From a bacterium (GTDB lineage: Bacteria > UBA10199 > JAIBAG01): a stretch of DNA of 64,000 bases. The stretch is from contig JAIBAG010000011.1 in NCBI GenBank assembly GCA_019695305.1, positions 19,972 to 83,971 of the forward strand. The letters are read 5' to 3'. Below, one piece after another: positions 34,145 to 41,552 of this stretch. The notes below the pieces were generated by a model that did not search any database, had not been told where the DNA came from, and saw only the letters and a list, made by a program, of their open reading frames with translations. Numbering within the stretch: the stretch's first letter is position 1; each line of letters begins with the position of its first letter. A program made the translations under genes and the position numbers.

Positions 34145-34162
34145 GGGCAAAAATCTAGTGAA

Positions 34163-34582
34163 TTAATAATCGGATGTAAACGATTTACTGCGGTTATTTT
34201 TCTTAGCAGACTGATGTTTTTTGCCAGCCAGCATCTTTTCCTTAGCTCTTTTACTTCTTTTTCGCTTTTGCCGGCGGATTTTTTCGCGTTCGGCCACAAT
34301 TTTTGCTTTTTTGCCCAAAACAATGGCTTCTAAACGCTCCACCAAGAGCCTTCGGGCCAAAAAACGGTTAAGAGCTTGAGAACGCGACTCGGCACATTTG
34401 ATACGAATGCCCGAAGAAGGATGAAAAAGGCTTACCGCCACCGATGTTTTGTTGATTTTTTGACCGCCAGGCCCTCCACTGCGCACAAAATCCTCTTCAA
34501 AATCAGATTCATGCAGATTAAGCACTACCATCCGGCGTTTTAAATCATCTAACTTGGCCTGTGATACCCCAAAATCGGTCAT
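34163..34582 (-). CDS. Release-factor-like ribosome rescue protein
   Basis: 139 aa. The GGQ peptidyl-hydrolase motif is at residues 39-41 (VRSGGPGGQKINKTSVAV), followed by SRSQALNRFLARRLL and a Lys/Arg-rich C-terminal tail (RRQKRKRSKRAKEKM). No codon-recognition domain is present. This is the ArfB / C12orf65-like class that frees stalled ribosomes, with the basic tail entering the empty mRNA channel. It ends 18 bp before xth on the same strand. Confidence 0.85.
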   Translation of the reverse strand: MTDFGVSQAKLDDLKRRMVVLNLHESDFEEDFVRSGGPGGQKINKTSVAVSLFHPSSGIRIKCAESRSQALNRFLARRLLVERLEAIVLGKKAKIVAEREKIRRQKRKRSKRAKEKMLAGKKHQSAKKNNRSKSFTSDY

Positions 34583-34594
34583 AAAAGTCTTCTA

Positions 34595-34629
34595 CACCAT
34601 TCACCATCCACTATCCACCATCCACTTTT
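34595..34629. repeat. Heptanucleotide array, second locus
   Basis: Heptads of the type ccattca, ccatcca, ctatcca, ccatcca in a row, nearly the same as the right arm of the inverted array at 7014-7043. It lies just upstream of the release-factor-like gene (minus strand), like a leader element. Confidence 0.65.
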
Positions 34630-34680
34630 ATTTAAAAAAGAATAATTGGTGTCGGATAATGTTTTTGATAAACAAGAACA

Positions 34681-34995
34681 ATGAAAATACTTTTTACTCT
34701 CTTCTTTTTTCTTCTATCCACTGCCACTTTTGCCGCCGAATCTGTGGATAAAGGCTCTTGTTCGTATAATGGACATAAATTGTACGGAAAAATAAAAGTT
34801 GTTGATGCGTTCCCAGACATAAAAGTCCAGGTTGTTCAGGCATTCCCCGATGTTAAAGTTAAAACTGTGGATAACTTTCCGGATAAATGTGGAGAATGGC
34901 AAATGGTGCAAGATTTTCCAGACACTAAAGTGCAGTTTGTTGAATCTTTTCCCGATGTAAAAATACAATTTGTAAGTTCGTTTCCCGGATTTTAA
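34681..34995 (+). CDS. Secreted 7(1) septoil knot-like repeat protein
   Basis: 104 aa with a signal peptide (MKILFTLFFFLLSTATFAAE). The mature part is made of ~11-residue repeats with FPD-x-KVQ: VVDAFPDIKVQVVQAFPD, TVDNFPDKCGEW, VQDFPDTKVQFVES, FPDVKIQFVSSFPG. One Cys pair spans the fold (GSCSYNG ... DKCGEW). The repeat pattern matches proteins annotated as 7(1) septoil knot domain, a knotted β-propeller-like fold of unknown function. Small stand-alone periplasmic or secreted protein. Confidence 0.7.
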   Translation: MKILFTLFFFLLSTATFAAESVDKGSCSYNGHKLYGKIKVVDAFPDIKVQVVQAFPDVKVKTVDNFPDKCGEWQMVQDFPDTKVQFVESFPDVKIQFVSSFPGF

Positions 34996-35123
34996 TCTTC
35001 TAAAAGAAATATTTTTTATTTTTAGAAAAAATCTCTTCCCTTTAAAAAAACTTTACGGTTACAATATTGAAAATTTCCGGTGAATGAAAACGGAACTAAC
35101 CTCTAACTGGGTAAAATAAAAAC

Positions 35124-35276
35124 ATGGATCAAACATTTTTATACTTAATCCCCGTTGTTTTAGTAGCTTGGGCCGGTGCCAGCTTTATGCTGTATAAAAC
35201 GGAAATTTCTAAATCTCCCATGGGACCTAAAGTGCGTAGGCGCCGTCGTAACCGCCGTATTTTGGAATTGGAATAG
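35124..35276 (+). CDS. 50-residue membrane protein with Arg-rich tail
   Basis: The frame encodes MDQTFLYLIPVVLVAWAGAS then FMLYKTEISKSPMGPK and ends VRRRRRNRRILELE. One transmembrane helix with a cytoplasmic tail of eight Arg. The ribosome site is weak. The amino-acid pattern is too ordered to be random and it fills an otherwise empty gap. Function unknown. The stop is 2 bp from the convergent nth gene. Confidence 0.5.
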   Translation: MDQTFLYLIPVVLVAWAGASFMLYKTEISKSPMGPKVRRRRRNRRILELE

Positions 35277-35277
35277 C

Positions 35278-35910
35278 TTAGTTTTTCTTCAAATAATCAC
35301 AATCCTTTTGCAAAACACATACTTCGCATTGTGGGCTACGAGCATGACAAACTTCTCGCCCGTGAGTAATTAAAAGATTAGTCACTTTTTTCCAGTTTTT
35401 AGAAGAAGTGGCAGCCATTAAATCTTGTTCTATTTTAAGTGGATCGGCATGATGAGTAAGCCCCAAGCGTTGTGATACACGAGCAACATGTGTATCCACA
35501 CAAACCCCTACATTTATTTGAAAAGCTTCCGATAACACAACATTGCCAGTTTTACGTCCTACCCCGCGTAAAGTAACAAGTTCTTCCATGGTTTGCGGCA
35601 CACGTCCGCCAAAATCTTTCACCAATTTCTGGGCACATTCCTTAATATTGCGTGCTTTATTTTTATAAAAACCTGAGGATCTTATCAGTTTTTCAATATC
35701 AGAAAGAGACGCTGCGGCAAGTTTTGCCGCCGTCCCAAACTTTTTAAAAAGTGCCGGTGTTAACGCATTAATTTGCTTATCGGTAGATTGGGCCGAAAGG
35801 ATAGTAGCAATTAATAAATGAAACGGATCACTATATTGAAGCGCTGTTTTGGCATGCGGGTATTCTCTTTGAAGTATTGTAAGAATTTTTTCCAATTTGG
35901 ACATACCCAT
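35278..35910 (-). CDS. nth: Endonuclease III
   Basis: 210 aa. HhH-GPD fold with catalytic Lys120 (LRGVGRKTGNVV) and Asp139 (VDTHVARV). The [4Fe-4S] ligands Cys188, 195, 198 and 204 keep the canonical C-X6-C-X2-C-X5-C spacing. It is a bifunctional DNA glycosylase/AP lyase for oxidised pyrimidines. Its ATG overlaps the stop of the M48 peptidase gene (TAATG), so the two are translationally coupled. Confidence 0.95.
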   Translation of the reverse strand: MGMSKLEKILTILQREYPHAKTALQYSDPFHLLIATILSAQSTDKQINALTPALFKKFGTAAKLAAASLSDIEKLIRSSGFYKNKARNIKECAQKLVKDFGGRVPQTMEELVTLRGVGRKTGNVVLSEAFQINVGVCVDTHVARVSQRLGLTHHADPLKIEQDLMAATSSKNWKKVTNLLITHGREVCHARSPQCEVCVLQKDCDYLKKN

Positions 35911-36851
35911 TACTTTTTGACACCTTCAATTATTTTTTGATTGTTTTGAATATCGTGTGCCTCGGCAAGCCAGCCTTCTAAATTAGAAGCCCGTTCTCCA
36001 TTTGAAGGATGCGACGAAAAGAAATTATAATCTTTACCATCTTTACGCGAAGCTGCACGTTTCCATACGTCAATAGCCGCTTCGGGTTTATAGCCCGCTT
36101 TAGTCATGTAATAAAAACCCACTTGATCGGCTTCTCGCTCAAACTTACGTGAATAACTGGGCATAGTAAGATTAACTCCCAAGCTCACCATTTGATCAAA
36201 ACCTTGCTGCCATTCACCACCTACCGTTTGCCCTACGGCCACACTGGCAATGGCACCCAAAATACCAAAGCTTTGCATGGTAGACGCACGGCGCGTGACA
36301 TGGCGCTGGGTAGCGTGAGCTATTTCGTGACCTAGTACAGCGGCCAGTTCATCATCATTAGCCGGATTAATAAGCCCCTTGTCTTTAGAAAAAAGTCCCG
36401 TAAACACGCCAATTTTTCCTCCTGGTAAACAGTAAGCATTCACCACATCGGGTTTATCGTAAATATGGACTTCGTAAGGGAAATTAGGCTTATCGGAAAC
36501 AGTAGCAATTTTTTTAACAATATTTTCAATGCGCGTTTTAACTGCAGCATATTCGGGTGGGTCAATAGCCACCTTTTTACGCTTAAATTCCTTCATCTGC
36601 TGCTCCTGCACCATTTCACCAATTTTAATATCGGTATCTACAGCATATAAATTGTACCCGTTGGTTTTATAATTGGTAAGACGAACGCCTTCTTTATTTT
36701 TAATTTTTTTACGGTTTTCTTGCGATTGTTGGTTAGTAACAGATCCGTTTTGATCGGAATAACTATAACTATTTTGAGGACGGGGGCCTTCGCCGCAGGA
36801 GATAAAGCCAAAACTAACGAGAACGCTTAAGCATAAAAATTTCTTTTTCAC
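35910..36851 (-). CDS. M48 family metalloprotease, lipoprotein
   Basis: 313 aa from GTG 36851, chosen for the GGAGG 5 bases upstream. The lipoprotein signal KKKFLCLSVLVSFGFISC gives a lipidated Cys. The M48 zinc motif HEIAH (LGHEIAHATQRH) and downstream Glu in READQVGFYYM are present; SHPSNGERASNL is the typical C-terminal signature. BepA/LoiP-like enzymes degrade misassembled outer-membrane proteins. Palindromic element copy 1 lies 20 bp upstream of its start. Confidence 0.9.
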   Translation of the reverse strand: MKKKFLCLSVLVSFGFISCGEGPRPQNSYSYSDQNGSVTNQQSQENRKKIKNKEGVRLTNYKTNGYNLYAVDTDIKIGEMVQEQQMKEFKRKKVAIDPPEYAAVKTRIENIVKKIATVSDKPNFPYEVHIYDKPDVVNAYCLPGGKIGVFTGLFSKDKGLINPANDDELAAVLGHEIAHATQRHVTRRASTMQSFGILGAIASVAVGQTVGGEWQQGFDQMVSLGVNLTMPSYSRKFEREADQVGFYYMTKAGYKPEAAIDVWKRAASRKDGKDYNFFSSHPSNGERASNLEGWLAEAHDIQNNQKIIEGVKK

Positions 36852-36869
36852 GCAAACCTCCAAGGTTAT

Positions 36870-37032
36870 TAATCAAAACCTGGTTGTATTTATTTTTTTG
36901 AAAAAATGAAGCCCTACCTTAAAGCCTTCACTCCACAAGCACAATACGCTGTCTTCACAGAAATGGTGAAGGCGTCATCTTATAAATAGGCCTCTTTTTT
37001 TCAAAAAAATAAATACAACCAGGTTTTGATTA
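36870..37032 (-). repeat. Palindromic element, copy 1
   Basis: Perfect 37-bp inverted repeats (36870-36906 and 36996-37032) flank an 89-bp core that contains the conserved inner stem CCTTCAC/GTGAAGG. The arms include T7/A7. It lies between the stop of the acyl-CoA dehydrogenase gene (37074) and the start of the M48 gene (36851). The core aligns with copies 2-4; the outer arm sequence does not. Confidence 0.85.
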
Positions 37033-37073
37033 CACCCAGGGTTAAAATTTTCACATTATTTTTTAAAAAGGAA

Positions 37074-38810
37074 TCAAAACTCCACATCCATAGGAATTTT
37101 AGATCCATTGATAATGGATTTGGCACGCGCACGTACTAAAGGTAAAAATTCATCTACAAAAAAGAGTGCGGTTTGAATTTTAGCCGTATACGCGGGGCCC
37201 GTTTTTTTAAGACATACCACGGCCTGACGAAGCAACACATAGGTTACCACCACATGCCCGCAAATTTCCAAAAAGGGTGTAGCTCCCAATTGTGGCGTAA
37301 TACGGTCGCCTCCCATACCCCATTCGGCAAATTTCATCACAACCGAACCCAAGGTATCGTTAGCCTCTTTTAAAGCCTTGCCTGCTTTTTCAAGTTCGGG
37401 AGTTGTAGAGAGTGATGAGGCAAAAGCAGATATTTCTTCGTAGAGTTCGCGAAACATCTCGCCATTTTTAGATGGCAATTTGCGCGCCAATAAATCGAGG
37501 GCCTGAATCCCATTGGTACCTTCGTATAACGAGGCAATTTTTGCATCGCGCATGTATTGCTCAATGGGATATTCGCTAATATAACCATAACCGCCATACA
37601 CCTGCATGGCTATTTCGGTAGCTTTAAAGCCCATATCGGACGAATAGGCTTTGTAAACAGGCGTAAGGAGATCAATGCGGTTTTGCGCCTTAGCTTTTTG
37701 GGCAGCATCATTTGAATACTTGGCTACATCGCCCATAAAAGCCGCTTCCATGAGCATGGCACGCAAACCTTCACTGATAGCTTTCATATACATCAAATTG
37801 CGACGCACATCGGGATGATTCACAATAGTGTTGCCACCCTGAGTACGATCGCGGGCATAATTTAAGGCGTTAAGATACACGCTGGAGGCAATAGCCATCC
37901 CTTGCACGCCCACCATAATGCGGGCTTCATTCATCATCTGAAACATATAGCTCATGCCTTTTGATTGCTCGCCAACAAGATAACCACGGCAGGTACCTTT
38001 TTCTCCAAAATTAAGTGAGCAGGTAGCGGAAGCTTTAATGCCCATTTTATGCTCTACATTCACACAGCTAACATCGTTGGGCTTATCCAAGCTACCGTCT
38101 TCATTAACCCAAATTTTTGGCACAGCAAAAAGAGAAATACCCTTGGTACCCTGAGCATCCCCCACAACACGAGCTAAAACAAGATGGATGATATTGTCCG
38201 TCATGTTTTGATCGCCGCCCGAGATAAATATTTTGTTACCGCGAATGAGATACGTACCATCCTCTTGAGGGGTAGCGCTGGTTTTAATATCGCCCAAACC
38301 AGAACCGGCCTGGGGTTCGGTTAAACACATGGTCCCCGAATATTCACCAGCGTACATTTTATGACAAAACTTGCGCGCTAAGGCTTGGGTTCCAAATGTT
38401 TCTATAAGATGAGCCGAACCGCGTGTTAAACCGGGATACATAAAAAAAGAATAATTCGCTCCCGAAAAAAATTCGCAGCAGGCTGCCGTAATAAAAAGAG
38501 GCAAACCTTGTCCGCCCCACTCAGGATTTACATCCATTCCTATAAAACCGTTTTGAGCATAGGTATGAAAGGCCTCTTTAAAACCATCGGGCACTTTTAC
38601 CATGCCATTTTCAAGCTTGGTCCCTTGCTTATCGCCCACGGGATTTAAGGGTCCTAAGGTATCTTTGGTAAATTTGAGAGCTTCAGAAAGCACCATTTTA
38701 TACATATCCACCGAGTGGTCGGCATACGGCGTTAGTGCCAAAATTTTGGAAATATCCAAGAATTCAAAGAGGTTAAACTCAAGATCGTTTAAGTTAGCAA
38801 GATAGGTCAT
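37074..38810 (-). CDS. Acyl-CoA dehydrogenase (C-terminal-domain type)
   Basis: 578 aa from ATG 38810 (a TTG six codons earlier overlaps its own ribosome site). Typical order: N-terminal helical domain, FAD-binding segment (GTMCLTEPQAGSGLGDIKTS; IFISGGDQNMTDN), a helical C-terminal domain with YARDRTQGG and VYGGYGYISEYPIEQYMRD, and the extra C-terminal extension that gives the ~580-600 aa length. The catalytic base is expected in YEGTNGIQALDL. It catalyses the first step of fatty-acid β-oxidation; chain length unknown. It diverges from ispH across 60 bp. Confidence 0.9.
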   Translation of the reverse strand: MTYLANLNDLEFNLFEFLDISKILALTPYADHSVDMYKMVLSEALKFTKDTLGPLNPVGDKQGTKLENGMVKVPDGFKEAFHTYAQNGFIGMDVNPEWGGQGLPLFITAACCEFFSGANYSFFMYPGLTRGSAHLIETFGTQALARKFCHKMYAGEYSGTMCLTEPQAGSGLGDIKTSATPQEDGTYLIRGNKIFISGGDQNMTDNIIHLVLARVVGDAQGTKGISLFAVPKIWVNEDGSLDKPNDVSCVNVEHKMGIKASATCSLNFGEKGTCRGYLVGEQSKGMSYMFQMMNEARIMVGVQGMAIASSVYLNALNYARDRTQGGNTIVNHPDVRRNLMYMKAISEGLRAMLMEAAFMGDVAKYSNDAAQKAKAQNRIDLLTPVYKAYSSDMGFKATEIAMQVYGGYGYISEYPIEQYMRDAKIASLYEGTNGIQALDLLARKLPSKNGEMFRELYEEISAFASSLSTTPELEKAGKALKEANDTLGSVVMKFAEWGMGGDRITPQLGATPFLEICGHVVVTYVLLRQAVVCLKKTGPAYTAKIQTALFFVDEFLPLVRARAKSIINGSKIPMDVEF

Positions 38811-38870
38811 GGGCCTTTTTTTATACAAACCTCGCTTGATTTTCCAGCATTATTATGTGAGTTTGCCGCC

Positions 38871-40064
38871 ATGAGTAATGAGGCTATTTTAGAGCTAAAA
38901 ATGAACCGGAAGGGCTTTGGTTTAAAAAACGATATTAAAGAAGACTTAAAAGACCTTTATCACAGCGATATTATTGAAGAGCTTAAAAGCGCCGGTTACA
39001 GTAAAAATTTTGGAACTATTACCATCCATTTGGCCCGTGAATTTGGTTTTTGTTATGGAGTAGACCGTGCCGTGGAACTAGCCTACGAAACCCGTAAACG
39101 TTATCCCGATAAAAAAATTTATCTCACCACCGAAATTATTCACAACCCTTTAGTAAACACCAATCTCATCAACATGGGTGTTAAATTTTTGTCGGGGCCT
39201 TATAAAAGTGCAGAACTGGATGATGTACACCCAAACGACGTAGTGATTGTACCCGCTTTTGGCACAACAACATCGCTACTCTCTCAGCTTGTCGATAAAA
39301 AATGTGAACTGGTAGACACTATTTGCGCTTCGGTAATTGTAGTTTGGAAACGGGTAGAAAAATATGCCAAGGAAGGTTTTACGGCCATTGTACACGGTAA
39401 ATATTTTCATGAAGAAACCGAAGCCACTACCTCGCGTGTGGCTGCCTTTAAAGGTGGTAAATATTTGGTGGTTTTTAACGAAACCGAAGCTCAGTATGTA
39501 TGCGACTACATTGTAAAAGGCGGCAATAAACAAGAATTTTTACAAAAATTTGCCAAATGCATGTCGGATGGATTTGATCCCGATACCGATTTAAATAAAA
39601 TTGGCCTAGCCAATCAAACCACCATGCTGTCTTCCGAATCTCTTAAAATTGCAGGCATGATTAAAGACACACTCGTGCAAAAATTTGGAAATGATCATTT
39701 AAAAGATCATTTTATGTCATTTGACACCATTTGTAATGCTACACAAGACCGTCAAAATGCCATTTTGGAATTTAAAGATAAAAAACCTGATCTTATTTTA
39801 GTGATTGGTGGCTATAATAGCTCTAACACCAATCATTTATGCGAAATTGCCGAAAAAATTGCGCCTACCTACCATATAGACAGCGCTAAATGCGTTGAAT
39901 CGGCCACACTTATTAAGCACAAGCCTTTTGGGCAAAAACATCAAATTGAAAGTAAAAACTGGTTGCCTCAAGGCAATATTTCCATTGGTCTTACAGCCGG
40001 CGCTTCTACACCTAACCAAGAATTAGGAGAGACCTTAAAGAAGATTCTTACGTTTAGACTATGA
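38871..40064 (+). CDS. ispH: 4-hydroxy-3-methylbut-2-enyl diphosphate reductase
   Basis: 397 aa, the longer plant/cyanobacterial-like form (E. coli has 316). The three cluster cysteines are visible: GFCYGVDRAV, TICASVIVVWKRV and TICNATQDRQNA. Substrate residues such as HGKYFHEET and the GGYNSSNTNHL loop are present. It is the last enzyme of the MEP isoprenoid pathway. Isoprenoid use in this genome fits the CrtISO/RetSat-like enzyme at 62141. Its stop codon lies inside a perfect 26-bp palindrome. Confidence 0.94.
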   Translation: MSNEAILELKMNRKGFGLKNDIKEDLKDLYHSDIIEELKSAGYSKNFGTITIHLAREFGFCYGVDRAVELAYETRKRYPDKKIYLTTEIIHNPLVNTNLINMGVKFLSGPYKSAELDDVHPNDVVIVPAFGTTTSLLSQLVDKKCELVDTICASVIVVWKRVEKYAKEGFTAIVHGKYFHEETEATTSRVAAFKGGKYLVVFNETEAQYVCDYIVKGGNKQEFLQKFAKCMSDGFDPDTDLNKIGLANQTTMLSSESLKIAGMIKDTLVQKFGNDHLKDHFMSFDTICNATQDRQNAILEFKDKKPDLILVIGGYNSSNTNHLCEIAEKIAPTYHIDSAKCVESATLIKHKPFGQKHQIESKNWLPQGNISIGLTAGASTPNQELGETLKKILTFRL

Positions 40065-40129
40065 CAAAACAAATGGATGCATTGTTGCATCCATTTGTTT
40101 TGTCATAGTCTTATCCCGTTTTTCGGGAT
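40056..40129 (+). terminator. Perfect 26-bp palindrome over the ispH stop, plus small hairpin
   Basis: Left arm 40056-40081 (starting AGACTATGACAAAACAAATG) and right arm 40086-40111 are perfectly complementary around TTGT. The left arm contains the last codons and TGA of ispH. A second hairpin ATCCCG-TTTTT-CGGGAT follows at 40113-40129, just before the ribosome site of the next gene. Transcript-end function is likely, but there is no 3' U-tract. Confidence 0.7.
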
Positions 40130-40140
40130 TAGAGGGAATC

Positions 40141-40728
40141 ATGATGAAAACCATCATTACTACTTTTATTCTCTTATTTACCCTTCCTGTTTTTGCCAAA
40201 GTTGATACATCCCAGCCCGAAACAAAATGTCGTTTAAATTTTGAATTAAAAAGTTGGGCTATTTTTTATAAAAAGGGAGACGGTTCGGGTACCGTCACCT
40301 GCGACAACGGACAGCGAGTGAATGTTATTGTACAAACCCGTGGTGGTGGTCTTAGTTTTGGAAAAACAAAAATTACCGATGGCGAAGGTACCTTTACCCA
40401 TGTGCACGATATTAACGAAGTACTGGGATCGTATGCCACCAGTGAAGCTCATGCCGGCGTTGCTAAATCGGTAGACGCCCAAGCAATGACTAATGGCGAT
40501 GTATCACTTTCTCTTACCGCAAAAGGAAAAGGGGTTGATATAGGGATTGCTTTTGGCTCATTTAAACTGATACAAAAAGGCAATATTGCTCAGGTATCAG
40601 GAGGAGATCCGGTTATTCAAAACACAAACGTGACTGAGCCTAAAAAAGTAAAATCGTCCTCGGGAGTAGTAGAAAAAGATCTATCTAGCGGGCCACCTCA
40701 AAAAGACTATCATAAAGTTCAAAATTAA
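40141..40728 (+). CDS. Secreted DUF992-like protein
   Basis: 195 aa (Met2 is an equally good start). Signal peptide KTIITTFILLFTLPVFA. The mature part has two Cys (ETKCRLNF, GTVTCDNG) and Gly-rich β segments (GGGLSFGKTKITDGEGTFTH; GKGVDIGIAFGSFKLIQKGN), reminiscent of DUF992 or EipA-like periplasmic proteins. The C-terminal 50 residues are Ser/Lys-rich and disordered. Family assignment is weak. Confidence 0.55.
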   Translation: MMKTIITTFILLFTLPVFAKVDTSQPETKCRLNFELKSWAIFYKKGDGSGTVTCDNGQRVNVIVQTRGGGLSFGKTKITDGEGTFTHVHDINEVLGSYATSEAHAGVAKSVDAQAMTNGDVSLSLTAKGKGVDIGIAFGSFKLIQKGNIAQVSGGDPVIQNTNVTEPKKVKSSSGVVEKDLSSGPPQKDYHKVQN

Positions 40729-40733
40729 TTTTT

Positions 40734-41501
40734 TTATTCAAACCAGCGCCGTTTTTTTACACCTTCTTGCAGCATTTTTTGCGAACTAGCCCACACTTGT
40801 TGATGAAACCGTGTTACCATCTTACTTGATTTTGGTGGTTGTATAGGTACCCCAATATGGGTTGTAATTTTTCGTGGAAAAGGAAGTCCTCCTAAGCCCA
40901 CAAAAAAGGGAAAAGGTAAATATCGATGAAAAAGCTTTTTGGAAATTTTCATGGGTTGGTCGAGAATATAAAAAATATCATCAATACCCACCGACATACA
41001 TGGCACTACGGGCACTCCCGCTGCTATTGCTGTTTTAGCAAAGCCGGTACGCCCCTCCCACAATAATTTGTACTTATGCGCCGACGATCTTAACCCTTCG
41101 CGTTCCCCTCCCGGAAATACAGCCACAATTTCACCACGTTTTAAAAGGCGCACAGCGTTTTCGGGAGTTGCATCTACCGCTCCCATATTTAAAAAAACTT
41201 CGCGTAATACAGGTAAACGCCAGGTGCGGCTATGCATTAGCATACGCACACGGCGTCCGGTTTTTAAGTAAATTTGACGTATCAGGAGTGCCATATCAAA
41301 AGGCATAAAACCGTGATTGGCAACAATCATAAAACCTTTTTTTGGGGGGAAATTATTAAACCCAACCATGGTATAACGAAAATATTTTTCAACCATGGCA
41401 AGCGATGACGCAAAATGCTTAAGCATTTTTTCATCTGTAAAATATAGATGGTCTTCGTCTCCGTCACGATACGGATTTGTAAAAATATTTTTCTTCGACA
41501 T
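40734..41501 (-). CDS. Lysophospholipid acyltransferase family protein (DGAT/MGAT-like)
   Basis: 255 aa. The acyltransferase block I appears as NHGFMPFD and block III as FPGGEREG, the variants of the MGAT-like LPLAT subgroup rather than classic HX4D PlsC. Block IV region: AGVPVVPCMSVG. One hydrophobic segment only, so it is peripheral or monotopic at the inner membrane. It transfers acyl chains to lysophospholipid or acylglycerol; wax ester/TAG synthesis is possible given the FadE and acyl-CoA dehydrogenase genes nearby (inference). Confidence 0.8.
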   Translation of the reverse strand: MSKKNIFTNPYRDGDEDHLYFTDEKMLKHFASSLAMVEKYFRYTMVGFNNFPPKKGFMIVANHGFMPFDMALLIRQIYLKTGRRVRMLMHSRTWRLPVLREVFLNMGAVDATPENAVRLLKRGEIVAVFPGGEREGLRSSAHKYKLLWEGRTGFAKTAIAAGVPVVPCMSVGIDDIFYILDQPMKISKKLFHRYLPFPFFVGLGGLPFPRKITTHIGVPIQPPKSSKMVTRFHQQVWASSQKMLQEGVKKRRWFE

Positions 41502-41552
41502 GTGAAAGTCTTATAAATCACATCTTGAAAGTACTTTCAAGACTCAAGCTTT

